Source: Pithys albifrons albifrons
Taxonomy: Eukaryota; Chordata; Aves; Passeriformes; Thamnophilidae
DNA length: 64,000 nt
Direction of reading: 5' to 3'
Assembly (NCBI RefSeq): GCF_047495875.1
Contig: NC_092458.1
Location: forward strand, 108,502,227 to 108,566,226
Numbering within the stretch: position 1 is the first letter of the stretch; every line of letters starts with the position of its first letter. The position numbers and the translations under genes are program-made. Under the pieces are notes generated by a model. It saw only the letters and a list, made by a program, of their open reading frames with translations. It had not been told where the DNA came from and made no database searches. Positions 25,015 to 38,736 of the stretch are shown here, piece by piece.

Positions 25015-25672
25015 GAAAGAGAATGAAATTAAGACAGAAAGCAGTTGACTTATTAGTTGGAAAAATAGTTTTGATAGTGAGATCACCTTTAGAAAATCTA
25101 GAAACCTGTTACAACGTTGTAGGTTCATGCACAAAGAAGTTCATAAGGGGAAAATCTTAAGTATCAGTGAGATGCCTTTTTCCTTAATATACTACCCAAT
25201 GGATTTAAAATAAAATTGTATTTATTAATTTTTCTTTACAACTGATTCACATTCCCTCTTCTGTCTGAACACTGAAGACCTGTCAGGCTATCCTGGTTTT
25301 GGCTGGGATAGAGTTAATTTTCTTCTCAGTAGCTGGTGCAGTGCTGAGTTTTGGATTCAGTATGAGAATAATGTTAAAACACGCTGATGTTTTGGCTGTT
25401 GCTAAGCAGGGCTTACCCTAAGTCAAGGACTTCTTACTGTCTCATGCTCTGCCAGTGAGAAAGTTAATTAGAAGCAGGGAGGGAACATAACCTGAACTGC
25501 CCAAAGGGATATTCTATACCACAGAGCATCACACCCAGTGCATAAACTGTCAGGAGCTGGCTAGGAACTGCTGATTGCTGGTGAGCTGGTGATCAGCCAG
25601 CAAAAAACTGTATTGTGCATCACTTGTTATTTCTCACAACACTCTCTCTTTCATAAAAATTATTGTTATTAT

Positions 25673-26228
25673 TGATGCAGGAAGGGTTTTTCATTGTCAC
25701 ATTTTATAGATTTTAGGAACACAGTAGTTGTAGCAAAAGTAGATCTAGTGTGTTAATATTTCTAGCAGCTTGAGTTTAATGTCTTTCTATCGCTACCCCT
25801 GTCCCAGAACAGTAAGCTCAAATTCCTCAGCTGTTTAGTCTTTTTTTTCCAAGACAGAAGGTTGAAGAATATCAAAAGGAGACATAAACACGGGGCAGAG
25901 TGACCCAGAAGTCAGAACACTGGAAGAACTCCTGAAGTCCAAAGAAGAGGAGGACTGATGAAGAGGAGGTCTCACCGACCCCAGACTCAAATCCTGAGGG
26001 GGTGGAACAGGGGTGGGACTGGGGCTGGGAAAAAGTTGAACTGGAGATGTGTAAAGAAATTATTGGATTAATCATATTATAAAAGCCACGGAAATTAGAG
26101 CTTGCCTGCCCGCCCACACATCGATGTATTCCTGGGTGAGCCTGGGTGCTCATTAAAAGCCACTGCCCTCTTATCTTATCTCCTACCAAAAATTGGCTTG
26201 GAGGTTTTCCTGCACTTTTCAGGCAACA
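25673..26228 (+). mobile_element. Probable second LTR inserted in the first
   Basis: This 556-bp segment starts TG and ends CA and splits the outer LTR in its triplet-rich region. It has LTR-like internal order: a TATA-like TATTATAAAAG at 26075-26085, an ATTAAA polyadenylation hexamer at 26152-26157, and then about 70 bp to the end. TTATTAT borders it on both sides and could be a target-site duplication, although the region is itself a simple repeat. I do not recognise the family. It could instead be part of a variant outer LTR. Confidence 0.5.
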
Positions 26229-26270
26229 TTATTATTATCATCATCATCATCACCATCATCATCATTATTA
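26229..26270. repeat. TTA/TCA trinucleotide microsatellite
   Basis: A run of TTATTATTATCATCATCATC-type triplets at the start of the right part of the outer LTR. It probably expanded from the triplet-rich segment of the LTR itself. Confidence 0.85.
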
Positions 26271-26899
26271 GTATGAATATATTTTATTTTGTTTCTATTA
26301 CTAAAGTGTTCTTATCTCAATCCAAAAATTTTGTTGCATTTTTTTTTGTGGTGAGGTTAGTTTTTGGTGGGGGGAGGTGGAGAGTCTTTTCTTCCTGATT
26401 CTTCTGCCTGTCCCACTTGGGGAAGGCGTGGAGGGAGCGAGTGAGGGGCTGTGTGGTACTTAGTTGTTGGCTGGGGTTAAATCATGACACACATGCTGGA
26501 CAGTAACTTAGAAACAGGCTGGCTAGAGACTATGCCCTACACAAACAGTGCCACTCTTGGGTACCAGTGGGCTGCCAGCTGCACTTCTTCCTGTGCACTT
26601 ATCCATCTGCACTCCACTCAGCAGCAACAAGACAGCTGCAGTCTGGAAACCTGGTACTCACATCCCCATGACGCTGACTCTGGCCATGCAGGGCAGAATA
26701 TATTGTGTCATTGTCAGCACATGGCACATGCCTGGCTGGCTGGATTTAGCTAACGCCTCTTGACTTGAAACCCAGAGAAAGAGGGCAGGCGCCTGTGTGT
26801 ACTCAGGAGAGCTCATGTGCTCTAAGAGAAAGTTGTCTGATGAGGAAAAAAGGCAAGTATTGCTCTTTGGTGTTGACAGTACAAATAAAGCCTTGAAAA

Positions 26900-27300
26900 T
26901 GTAAGTGCATCTAGAGGTGCTGCACATGCCAGCGAGAGATACAGGCGAGGGTATGGCTTTAGAACACCCACCTAAACGTGTACGCCACAACATACGCAGC
27001 TCAACGTCATCAACTCCAGAAACAGGTTTAGAGATGAGCCTAAAGTACCATGGATTCAAAATCAGTGATTCTCCCTCCCGCAGCAAGAAAGAAGCTTTCT
27101 GTTCCCAGCTCCACAGCAGGAGCAACAAGCAATTTGTTTCAACAGCTTGTTGGTTTCATTATTGGCATTAAAATGTCTCTAAGCTTCTTTTCTCTCTTTG
27201 GCGGCTTAAACTCCACCCTGTGCTGCTAAACAGCACAAGATTTGTGCATTAACCAAATGTCCTACTTGGGTGCTATTCTTGTTTCAAGAGCAATCAAATG
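26900..27300. promoter_or_regulatory. Candidate conserved non-coding block (weak call)
   Basis: A stretch with unusual CpG retention (CCAGCGAGAG, CAGGCGAGG, AACGTGTACGCCACA, CATACGCAGCTCAACGTCAT), followed by low-mutation-looking AT-richer sequence (GGCATTAAAATGTCTC, TTTGGCGGCTTAAAC). It sits about 400 bp beyond the nested LTRs. A 156-codon minus-strand open frame covers part of it without any recognisable family. Confidence 0.28.
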
Positions 27301-30300
27301 GCATCGACTACTTATGGATTTTTGGCCACTCTAAGATTTAGTTTAAGCTGAGGGGTGTTTCCCTCCTCAGCTCCGATGGGGCTGGGCAGTAAAATCTGTC
27401 TCTATCTCAGCTCTGTATCAGTCATGAAACTATATTATCTTAAAGCCTGATTCACAGAAGGGTAATGAATCTTCCCTTTAGAACATTTAAGAAGTCAAGA
27501 TGAAAAGGGCTACATATGAGTATGTATGTTTGTCTATGTATGTATGGGAGGAACCTACTGCAAGAATTGGTGGGAAGAGAACAGTGTGTGAAATGTATTC
27601 ACATGAGGTATTTTTGATTTGTAACTGATTTTGCTACTACTAAGTACAAAATAAGGTGGTTTACAATATCTCCCTCTGCAGGAGTCAATGAGGATTTCTA
27701 TGATAAAAACCAAACTTGTGGAAATAGACTTTGCAATGTTATTTTAAAAGGTAGCACTTCTCAGGTTAATACATGTCGCAGGGCAGTTTAAAATGTGTAT
27801 AAATCCAAAATATGGAGGGTAGAAGACAGAGAGAGGGAGAGAAGGATTTAAGATCTTCCAGAAGTTCCTCTCCTAGTCTCCCTTCCCCCTCCCTTACTCT
27901 GGATCCTCCTAAACCACACTATAAACCAAACATAATTTAGAAAGCACACTTATGACAAGTCCAATTCCATCTATTTAAAAACTAGAGTAATGCAGTAAAC
28001 CGTGAAGTTCTGTTTCCCAGGCTTCTCTTTTCAGAAAAGAGTTGTCCTTCCCCTGTGTTTTACTGAGGTAGTTTTAGGCACTGCTGCAATTTAAGTAGTC
28101 GTGGCTACAAATATTTACACCAAAGCCTTTTAAAAGAGTGAAAAAAGCTGAATTTTAAATAAGCTGTGCAGAAGTACAAAAAGATTCTGAGAGCTGGATA
28201 CTATTTGAAGAAATCTTAGGAGCTTGCAACTAAATTTTTTGACTTACAGTTAAAGATAGTAGAGCTGAAAAGGAAACGGAGTGGGATTTTTTTCCCAGCT
28301 GTTTATGATAGCACAGATTACTTCTTGGAAAGAAGAACCTGAAATCCATAGCAACCTTCTTATAAGAAGTTAAAGCTATTTGTGAGAAGTGGCCAAAGCC
28401 TCATGATCAATGGAAACCAAGCACACAGTAAAAATGGTAGGGTAATAAATCTCTACAGCGCAGTAACTCATGATCATTAAAAAATGTTGTTTTGGGCATG
28501 CAATACTCAGGGAGGAATACTGTCAACTGGAATAGATACTATTTCAAAAGGAATCTGGATTTCTTCTCACAGGGACACCATCCCTCCCACATAGAGACAA
28601 CTTAAATCCACACTAATAGTAAAACTTACTTTTCCATAATGTTAACAGGAAGGTAAGTGTGACATATTAACAGATTTTAATTACAGGTAGAAAAATAACA
28701 CAACATATAAGAATTCTGTGCAAGACAGATTATTCATCAGGTACCAGGAATTTTTACTGTCACGGAGGCAGAAATGGGAACAAGTTGCTTGAGGAAATAA
28801 ACACAGTGTGCAAAAATAAAATTAAATTTAAAAATTCAGCGATGCTTAGCTTGATTTTTATACAGTGAACCAGTGGGTCACCTCTGCCAAAAAAAAGACA
28901 ATGCTGTCAAAAACTGCTGGCAGTCTGAAACAGCTATGATGGCCTAGAGATACCAGCAAAGATGTTTGCAGTTTAGTGTTAGAGTAGGTTATACATTTGA
29001 GGAAAAAATCTGTAAAGTCCTGAGCACCAAGGAACTCTAAAGAAACAAGTACAAAAGAGGCCATCAGACCAAAGCAGAACTCTCAGGTGACCCAAGTATC
29101 AATGTGCAACCTTAACTGTGTCAAAAGAAACAGATGAGAGGAGATGCAAGTCCTAAATGGGCGCTCATAGACCATTGAAAGATGAATAGAGGACAGAATC
29201 CCCGTCAATGCTGCATTTAGAGAGCATAGAGCATTTATGAGAACAAGACAAGCAATCTTTCAGACAGCTTTGTTATTCTGTTTCTCAGTCCTGTCATCCT
29301 ATTCCATACAGAAATGGGGGGAAAAAAATCACCCTAAACTTTGGGAATTAATGTGTGGTCATAGGGACAAGAGGACTATGTAGATACCTCCTGCAGAAAA
29401 TAATGTGAGCATATTTGGCACATCGCGGTTTAACTGGAAGACGACATTTTTTTCTTGCACTGAAAGATTCTCATACCAAGCCTGTGAAGTGAGCTAGTTC
29501 ACATGTAAAGACTGCAAGATACTTTATTACCAGTTCCTGAGTGTTATTCAGCACCTAACAATGAAGCATTTTAGTCTTCAAACAACAACACAATTCATAG
29601 TAACAAATGGTACTCCAAACAGCTTATCAAAACAATGTTGTAATACACTGTTACTGTAAGTCTACATTTTGAAATTTTTTTTTCTTAAGACCAAGTCAGA
29701 GACTATTTTACTGATGCATGGAAACTACCAAAAGACAAAGAACGTACTATAATCACTGTATAGTCTTTATGAAAATTATTTCCAGGCTATAAACAAGGCA
29801 AAAATAGTGTGTATTGCCTTTTTATGGATGATTAGCATATTTAATAAAGTCTATGTTTATTTCAGAATGAATGTATAGCAGAAGTATTTTTTATAGCACA
29901 ACCAATTAAAATTATTATTCCTTGCACTCTCTTTAATTTTATCCATAAACCCAAAAATCTGCAAACTCAACAACTTGTAGTAAAATTCTATTTTCTCTGT
30001 TCCAGAGACAGAATTATTAAAATGTTATCTTTATAACAGCAGTCACAAATTAAAGTCTGCAGCAGTGAAACCTGATACAAAACCAATTGATTTTCCCCTA
30101 GCTGTGCAATTTAGGAAATTTCAGGCATTAGAAAACAGCCTTCAGATTTTGTTTGCTACTTTTTAATTGAGTACTGAAGTATACTACACAAACCTACTTG
30201 CTTCAGTTCTCTGCAGCAAGTGATTAAAATGCAGAATTTTTAAGAACTTTACAGTAAATAAACCCCTTCCAGCAGGAGAAAGCCTCTAGTTTCAACCTAT

Positions 30301-33119
30301 TTTTGCAGAAACATTGCTCCTGATTATTTGGACTCCTTCTGTTCTACTTGTTCAGAAACATCTGTCTCAAGTCCTTGTTTCAGAGAACTAAATTGCAAGA
30401 AAGAATCTCAATTTTTTTAATATGTTATGTTCCTGTAAGCTATTGATGTCACTGTTTGTGAGACTATGTAAAAAAACAAACAAAAAAAAGAAACCGTAAT
30501 TTAAAAACATCAAAACCATGGAGCAGTTACTTATTAAAATATTTTACATGGATTTGAAGCAATTATAATTAAAAAATATTTTGCTGAAATATTTACAGAT
30601 TCCTTTTATCTGTATTTTAGAAATGATTCAGGAATTTAAGTGTTCATCACTTGCATCAGGAGGACAAGAACCTGCAAGGCACTAATCTCTTCTTCAGAGA
30701 GTTGTCTCAGTTCCTCTGAGTAACATTTAAGATTCTGTTCTTTCACCAGAAATCAGTGGCAGTCAAATTCCTCAGTTCCCTGATAGAAATCTGAGGTGTT
30801 GTCCTAGTTTACAGCAGTCATTAAGGGGGAAGTGGGTTCTTTAAGGTATACAAATCACAAGAGATGGTCTCCTTCATTCATCCTCCCAGAAGTTTATTAA
30901 TTAAAAAAATCCCAAAGTTCATTGGACAATCACTATTCCTCCTTCCTCTTTCACAGGACTGAGGACATACTGTGGCTTAAAATGAGTTCTTTCAAAAGGT
31001 GAAGTACTGACTTAAAAAAAGTGACCATGCAGACAACTTTAGATTTAAATCCAAATCCTAACTTTTAAGTTCCAGTAGTTTAATTCCCACAATACTGTGA
31101 GGTGCTCACTGCAATGCATAATAACCACCCCATTCCTCAACAGCATTTCTGTAATCCCATAAAATTCTGCATTTTGTCTTTGTTGTTTTAATGTAGATAG
31201 TTCAGACGCCTATAAAGCAATTACATTTCCAGCCAGCTTACAATGTGTACCAGCAGCCTGATGTAGTGGAAACATTCATATGGTATCAGACAGATGAAAG
31301 ACCAAATCCTATTCGTTTTCATTCCAGGAGGTATTCTCTGCATTTCCCAGAAGCCTTATCAACTAGATGTCTTTTACTGAGTGCCTTGAAGCTACTTTGC
31401 ACAAAGAGGAGGTGAAAGGAGGAGGAAATTCCAGACCTGAAGCATGTGCCACCTTTTCAGATTAAAATTCCTTGTCAGTTGACTAGTATAGCAAAATCAC
31501 AGCCAGAAGTCACTTATCAAAAGTTCCGCTCACTATCTACCTTGCAGACAAGCTCTGGTAATCCTAAAATTGCAGACATCATAATCTAAGAAGGCTTGGT
31601 ATTAAGGATCACCACTGTAAAATACAGACTGGCCAGTGTAATTGCCATAGGAATTCTTTTTTCCTGCCAAACTGATAACACTGAATGTGTTTAGTGCCTT
31701 TGAAGGGTAACATTTACATTTTGCACTTCAGTCCCTGCTGCTGCAGGTTTAGGTGGACATTAGGCAGGGCACTGTAACAAGGATTGCACACTCCTCCAGA
31801 GACACCACCTGAGGAAGGAGAGCTAAGAACTCAAACATTGTTGCTCACTATCCACAGTCACCAACAGGCCCCTGTGTTGGTGAAATTCTTGTCAAGTCTT
31901 TAAGCCAGCTGACCTACTTGACCTGTTTCTCTCAACTCCTGCCAAGTACCATCTCCACTGTCACTGCTACAATGGTTCCTGGCCAGCTGCATAGTAGGAC
32001 TTCCACTGAAGCTGTAACTTATACTTGTTTCAGAGAGAACAGCTTGTTTCACCATAAATTATAAATTTACTATAAAACTAGCTATTTAAAAAGCCTAATT
32101 AAGTATTGCCAATCGAAGCAAAGCAAATGGAAGCAGGTGAAAATATGTAAACTCTTTGGTTCTTAGATTTGTTTAAAAGCATTTTAATGGTTAAGTGTGG
32201 AATTTGCACCCTTGAAAAAGCCCTATTGCTATTTACACTAATAATAAAACTGCATCGAGGTGATTTGGTGTGTCTTAGGAACATACATAATAATGAACTA
32301 TATAATATCACAATTTCTACAGTCCTGCTTCAAGGCATAGAATAAGCAAATCACATAATAGAAAGGTTGACAAAACATGAAAAGCATCTTGAATATATAT
32401 AAAATACAATGCCATATAAATAAATAACTACATCTAACTTGCTTAGTACTAGAGCAATACAGAAACACACTGGTTCCAGAGATGGACTTTTGGCAATTGT
32501 TTCTCTTTTCTGGAGCACAGCAAGTAAAATATAATGTACTGGCAAATGTATTGTACTCTGGGCTGCTTCCTGGCATCTCATATTGACTTAGGTCTTTATT
32601 TAATAATTAATAATCTCCTGAACTAAATGCTTCCACATGTATTTAGCAATGTCCCTGGATGCCTCATAGATGTAATACATGTTGCTGCAAAATGAAAACA
32701 GGGGACTGAGTCTCTAATTTTAGGAAAATGCAAACAACATCAGGATTACATTTTCTCAACTATTTCATTCTCCAAGATGAAAGTAAGATAACTTTCAGGG
32801 ATGGAAATGCTTCTAAGCTGCTACAGTAAAAGACTTAGTGAAAGGTTCAAACTTCTGTGTCAATACATAACTCCAAATTTGGTTTAAGAACATGACTGAA
32901 GTCACAGTAAGAATACAACATCTGTACTCCACATAGGAAACATTTATGATCCCCAAAGTTAGGAGTCAGTATAGAGGAAAGTAGTGATTCCAATAACCAG
33001 CATCTGTGATACTAGTGATGAGCAGGAAGAACATTAAAATGGAATTTATATTCCTTCCCCTCTTTTGTATTTTCTACAGTTAACAGTTTATTACATAGAA
33101 AGAGAAATGGGGGGGGATT

Positions 33120-33640
33120 GAACTATCCAAGCTGACAGTTCCTATTCCAGGGACACAATCTGGGCCCACTCACCACCCAGAGACAGAGCTGTGCAGTGTT
33201 CCCGAGACAGGGAGCCCTGCAGGGCTTGCACAATGCACTTGAACGTCTGCTACATCCAGCAGGGTCAGAGCTGGGCTGGGGGAAGCAATTCTGCCAGGGA
33301 GCCCTGTGTCGAGACACCAGGTTGGCTGTTGGTCTTGTAACATCAACACCTCCCTGACACCTGGGTATCTCAATTAGCCCTGGTGCTGCACGCTCCACCT
33401 TTTAATACTCTAGATAACCCTGCAGAGGGTAGAGCATAGACGGGTCAACCACAGTGCTTGAGGCTCAAAAAATGATGAGTACAGAAGGAGATATGTCCTT
33501 TTCTTAGCAGTGCTACCAACCCCAAGGCTGGAGCAGCATCCCCAAGAGCGCTGCTCACAGCCCTGTCTACTGCACACCACGTGTCAGTCAGTGCAGCACT
33601 TCCACTGTGCAGACACTTGACAGATGACAACTACCCCTTT
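33120..33640. other. GC-rich block of unknown origin
   Basis: About 500 bp clearly richer in GC than the surrounding intron, with several short minus-strand open frames that share no domain. It lies next to the tRNA/5S-like retroposed element. It may be a decayed LTR or other transposable element, but I could not match it to a family. Confidence 0.35.
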
Positions 33641-34094
33641 CCTAACACTGACACATCTGGGGTCACCACTAACAACTCTCACATTCTTTCTTTGGCATAT
33701 AATCTGGCATGAAAACACCACAGTTACTGAAGGGGAAAAAAAAGCCCAAAACAAAGCCCCATGAAAAAAACCCTAAGCCACATAATGCCAAAACCAAGCC
33801 CAACCCCCTCACTGCCCTTTGTTGAATTTAACAAGTTTGCACAGTGGTAGCTGTAACTTCTGGGGCTGTGATCTGCAACACAGCCCTCTGTTTACAAACG
33901 TATGTATGGCCAGACTTTGCGAAGGAAGATTTGGGAAGGGCTTTCCCCATGTGAGTGTGCCCTTGAACCTGCATAGTGGATTTTTTTTTTTCAGGTGAGG
34001 CACAGCGTGCACAGAACTGGCCCCACCGTTTAAGTCCTAAGGTCCATCTGCCATGGCTGAGTGAGCTTGGACAGTGACAGTGAAATCCTCGGGA

Positions 34095-34152
34095 CTGTCA
34101 CAGCACCCGGCACTAACCGGGGCTGACCCTGCTGAGCATCCAAGATCTGACA
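34095..34152 (-). pseudogene. 5S rRNA-like fragment
   Basis: The minus strand reads CAGATCTTGGATGCTCAGC, AGGGTCAGCCCCGGTTAGT, then directly GCCGGGTGCTGTGACAG. This parallels vertebrate 5S rRNA from CTGATCTCGGAAGCTAAGCA to GGTTAGT, followed by its CCGGGTGCTGT 3' end, with about 27 internal bases missing. The first part of 5S is not recognisable. It is not a functional 5S gene. Confidence 0.68.
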
Positions 34153-34190
34153 GGATAGGATGGCAGGGAGGCTTTGAACTGCCAGGAGAC

Positions 34191-34263
34191 GGTCCCCACT
34201 GAGACTCGAACTTAGGACCTTGGGATTCAGAGTGCAGAGTGCTCTCCATTACACCACGGGACC
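34191..34263 (-). pseudogene. tRNA-Gln(CTG)-like sequence
   Basis: The 73-nt unit begins GGTCCCGTGGTGTAATGG and contains the anticodon loop CTCTGAA (anticodon CTG), a B-box-like AAGTTCGAGTC, and ends GGGGACC. Acceptor-stem pairing is six of seven (GGTCCC with GGGACC). The T stem has one mismatch. The anticodon stem is largely broken (CTGCA against TCCCA), so a functional tRNA is unlikely. It probably served as the promoter head of the retroposed element around it. Confidence 0.7.
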
Positions 34264-34614
34264 ACCCTTGTTAACAAATACATAACAAAAATACCCACAT
34301 AAAAACAAATAAACAAACAAACCTCTATCTGGCACAGTAGAACACACACTTAGTAAACTCTTCAGGCAACAAATCATGTGACAATTATGGAAAGTGCAGA
34401 AAAGACTTGCCATTTACACTCCTTAAATCACCAGGAAAAAACCCCCAACAAAATCTTACAAAAAACCCCATGAAAAACCAAAACCTCACAGAGCTATGTG
34501 TCCACAAACAGTCAGAACAAAGTCAGTTTAGCATTGAAATAAGATCAGTCTACCTCTCTAGATGGAACATAGTCAAGAAGATGACCCTTTAGGAAAAAAA
34601 ATAAGCATTTTAAA

Positions 34615-34665
34615 CGAAGAGGAGGGGGAGAGGAGGGGAGAAGAGAAGATGGTGGAAAAAGAAGG
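34615..34665. repeat. Purine-rich (GGAG)n-like tract
   Basis: Almost pure A/G sequence, including GGAGGGGGAGAGGAGGGG. The G runs could form a two-layer quadruplex, but this is only a sequence impression. Confidence 0.7.
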
Positions 34666-36172
34666 ATAAATGTGAAAAAATCTGAATGGCAAATACATTT
34701 TCTAGAGGAGCATTTTTTTAGTTCCCATAAAACTCAGTCTCTTGGATACGCTAATAAATGGATTTTGATCATAATTTACTACATTACCAGCTATAAATTG
34801 GCCTTACACATTACAGTTTCTCACATCAGTCCCTTCTACAAAGACATTAGTGCAGACAAATAGCTCAGGAGGTAATCCATTCACACTGGGAAACAAATTA
34901 TCCCATAACAATATCCTCAGAGCAAAGCTCTTACAATGTAAATATCCACTGTGTAATACAAGTACTTAAAAAAATTGAATCTTGCTGAATCAGGACTTAG
35001 GCTACGATCATGTTCCTTAAAAACACCAGTTTATTATCAAAAAGATCTCATCCAGCCTCCAACATCTACATACCTAAGTCTTTTTGTACCTATTAGCACC
35101 ATTGACCTAAATGGGATTATAAAAATGTGTTTGCTTATTATTTTGAAAGGGACTATGAAAGATTAGAGCTACCAAGAGCCTATTTCCCTAAATGTAACTG
35201 CTCAACCAGTCATAAAGCAAATTTCTTGATACTAACATTTTCCATAATTAACATTTGATGTAAGAAATGATCTTCAGAACAAATCACCATGTGCTTACTG
35301 CTCACATGTTCATCTTTTATTCTACATCACGAGCATAAGAGCTGGTTATTTTAGAAACATAAGGTATCAGATTTGATGTACAAACATCATGGTGACTAAC
35401 AAAACAGAATCTCTCAAAACTCTTCGTTTTATGAGAACTTCAACAAAAGAATTCCTATTTTCCTAACAGAGAGACACCAAATGTTTCTGGTGGAAAAAGG
35501 CGAGCAGGTTAAGGACAAGACCTTTCCTATTACAGTAAATGTGTCAAAATAGAGGTCTGTTACCAAATAAAGTATTTTTAAGCCTATCCTTCCCTAGAAC
35601 TCCATAATGACTAATTCCCACTGAACAGGGAAAAGGACAGAAGAACCATCAGTGCTTAGAAAAAAAGCACCAGGATGACATCATTGCCTGTCTGCTAGCC
35701 AGGAAAGGAAGAGAGGGATTATCTGAATAGTGAACATCTGGATTGTGTATATAAAGGCAATGAAGGATTTTATACATATTAGTTCACTGAGTTCCACTGA
35801 ATTTTTATCTTACAAAGAGACAGTAGTGCCCCAATCCGCTTTTATAATGAAAAAAACAACAGGAATTCCAGTGGTCTGGGTTAGTGTATTAAAAATACAC
35901 AAACAGATCTATCATTCACTGCTTATTTACTACATTTAATTGAAAAAATTGACTTCCTTCATTCTGTTGCGGTTTAAGATAAAAAGGTTCCAAGTGACAT
36001 GATTCTGAACTTGAAGAACTGAAATTCAAAAAATCCCCACCCCAGTACTGCTTAGAAAAAAATTCTACATGTGAAGTGCTTCCATTTTCTCAGAATACAA
36101 CTCAAGCCAAATTTTTCCTTTCACATATTTTTTACAACACAGCACAGAGTTCCTGCATTAGCTGCTACTCTA

Positions 36173-37843
<1,671 letters not shown>

Positions 37844-38688
37844 TCACCAAGCTGTGTCTGTGAACCTCAGCACAAGGCAGACAATCTCAACAGTGGCTCA
37901 GGACCCAACAGGGACTTCCTCACCTCTTACGTATCCTCACCACAGCTAATACAGCAAAAGGAAAACACAATCTAAACACACATCCATCCTCAGATAGAAA
38001 GCAGGCCTACTGCAAGGACTCAGGCAAACAACCACTCATCACTGCACTGCTTCAAAGAGACAGAAGGCACAAACCAAACATCATCTCACTGGAGGTTTTG
38101 ACTCAATGGAGCCTCTAAATCTGAAGGCTAAGTGAGTTCCAGCACTCACTTATCTCTAGGAAGCACCAATAGCTCTAGGAAACTGCTTGCAGGTGTCAGC
38201 ACCAGCAAGTGTTCAATCCAAGAACTTAGAAAGGCACCATTTCACTATCACACATAAAGTAAAGCAAGCCAAAAAAACCCTGAATGTCCTTTCTGTAGTT
38301 TTTATCCATAAAAATTGCTGTGATCCTTGACTTATACTGGAGAGCATGGATGATCCAAGTCCTGGCTCACCAGAGTCAGATTATTTGCTGCATAACCTAA
38401 GACTTTCTGAAACAAACTGGGATGGACCTCAGTACCAACTGTGCTTTTCTGGCACCCCAGAGGTTAGCTGCAAAGGCATCAGTACACTTTTCTCCCTGTA
38501 ACAGGGTTCAGAGTTTTATAATGCTGGGCTATTCATAGTTTCATAGTTCCACACGAGGCTGCAGTGTAGTGAGGTTTGCACACTCACAAGGAAGACAAAG
38601 TTTTTAAACAATTTCTGGGATACTCTAGGAATGATTGCCCATCTAGAAATGCAGCATTAGATGACAACAGCATGTCCATAAAAGAACT

Positions 38689-38736
38689 GGGAAGGTTTAA
38701 GAGGAGAGTGCAGGGAAGGTTTAACAGGAGAGTACT
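38689..38736. repeat. Two 24-bp tandem units
   Basis: Two adjacent 24-bp units beginning GGGAAGGTTTAA, at 38689-38712 and 38713-38736, with few differences. It is a local duplication in the Ig2-Ig3 intron. Confidence 0.85.

Larger units (their letters stand above)
25289..26491 (+). mobile_element. Old endogenous-retrovirus solo LTR, interrupted
   Basis: The left part (25289-25672) starts TATCCTGGTTTTGGCTGGGA and continues with GTTAATTTTCTTCTCAGTAG and AAGTCAAGGACTTCTTACTG. The right part (26229-26491) contains AGTGTTCTTATCTCAATCC, a GGGGGGAGG segment and GGCTGGGGTTAAATCATGAC, ending CA. Together they read like one LTR of a family I remember as common in passerine genomes. The 556-bp segment between them is unrelated. 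The polyadenylation hexamer position now reads ACTAAA. No gag, pol or env sequence adjoins it, so it is a solo LTR. The family name is not certain. Confidence 0.7.
33981..34263 (-). mobile_element. Retroposed element with tRNA-Gln-like head, 5S-like segment and A tail
   Basis: On the minus strand a 73-nt tRNA-Gln-like unit (34263-34191) is followed by a segment matching the centre and the 3' end of vertebrate 5S rRNA (34152-34095), about 100 bp of unknown sequence, and an 11-A run (33991-33981). The order and the A tail suggest a Pol III-derived retroposon. AmnSINE1 elements also combine 5S and tRNA parts, but in the opposite order as I recall. I cannot name the family. No clear target-site duplication is visible. 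Confidence 0.6.

Noticed and set aside
26229..26270. CRISPR-like array in the repeated triplets
   Set aside because: It is a simple trinucleotide microsatellite with no spacer structure, in a vertebrate intron.
26658..27128. 156-codon minus-strand open frame
   Set aside because: Composition is not protein-like, it has no recognisable motif, and it lies in intron close to LTR sequence.
34191..34263. Functional tRNA-Gln gene
   Set aside because: The anticodon stem is largely unpaired and the unit is fused to 5S-like sequence and an A tail, so it is a retroposed relic.
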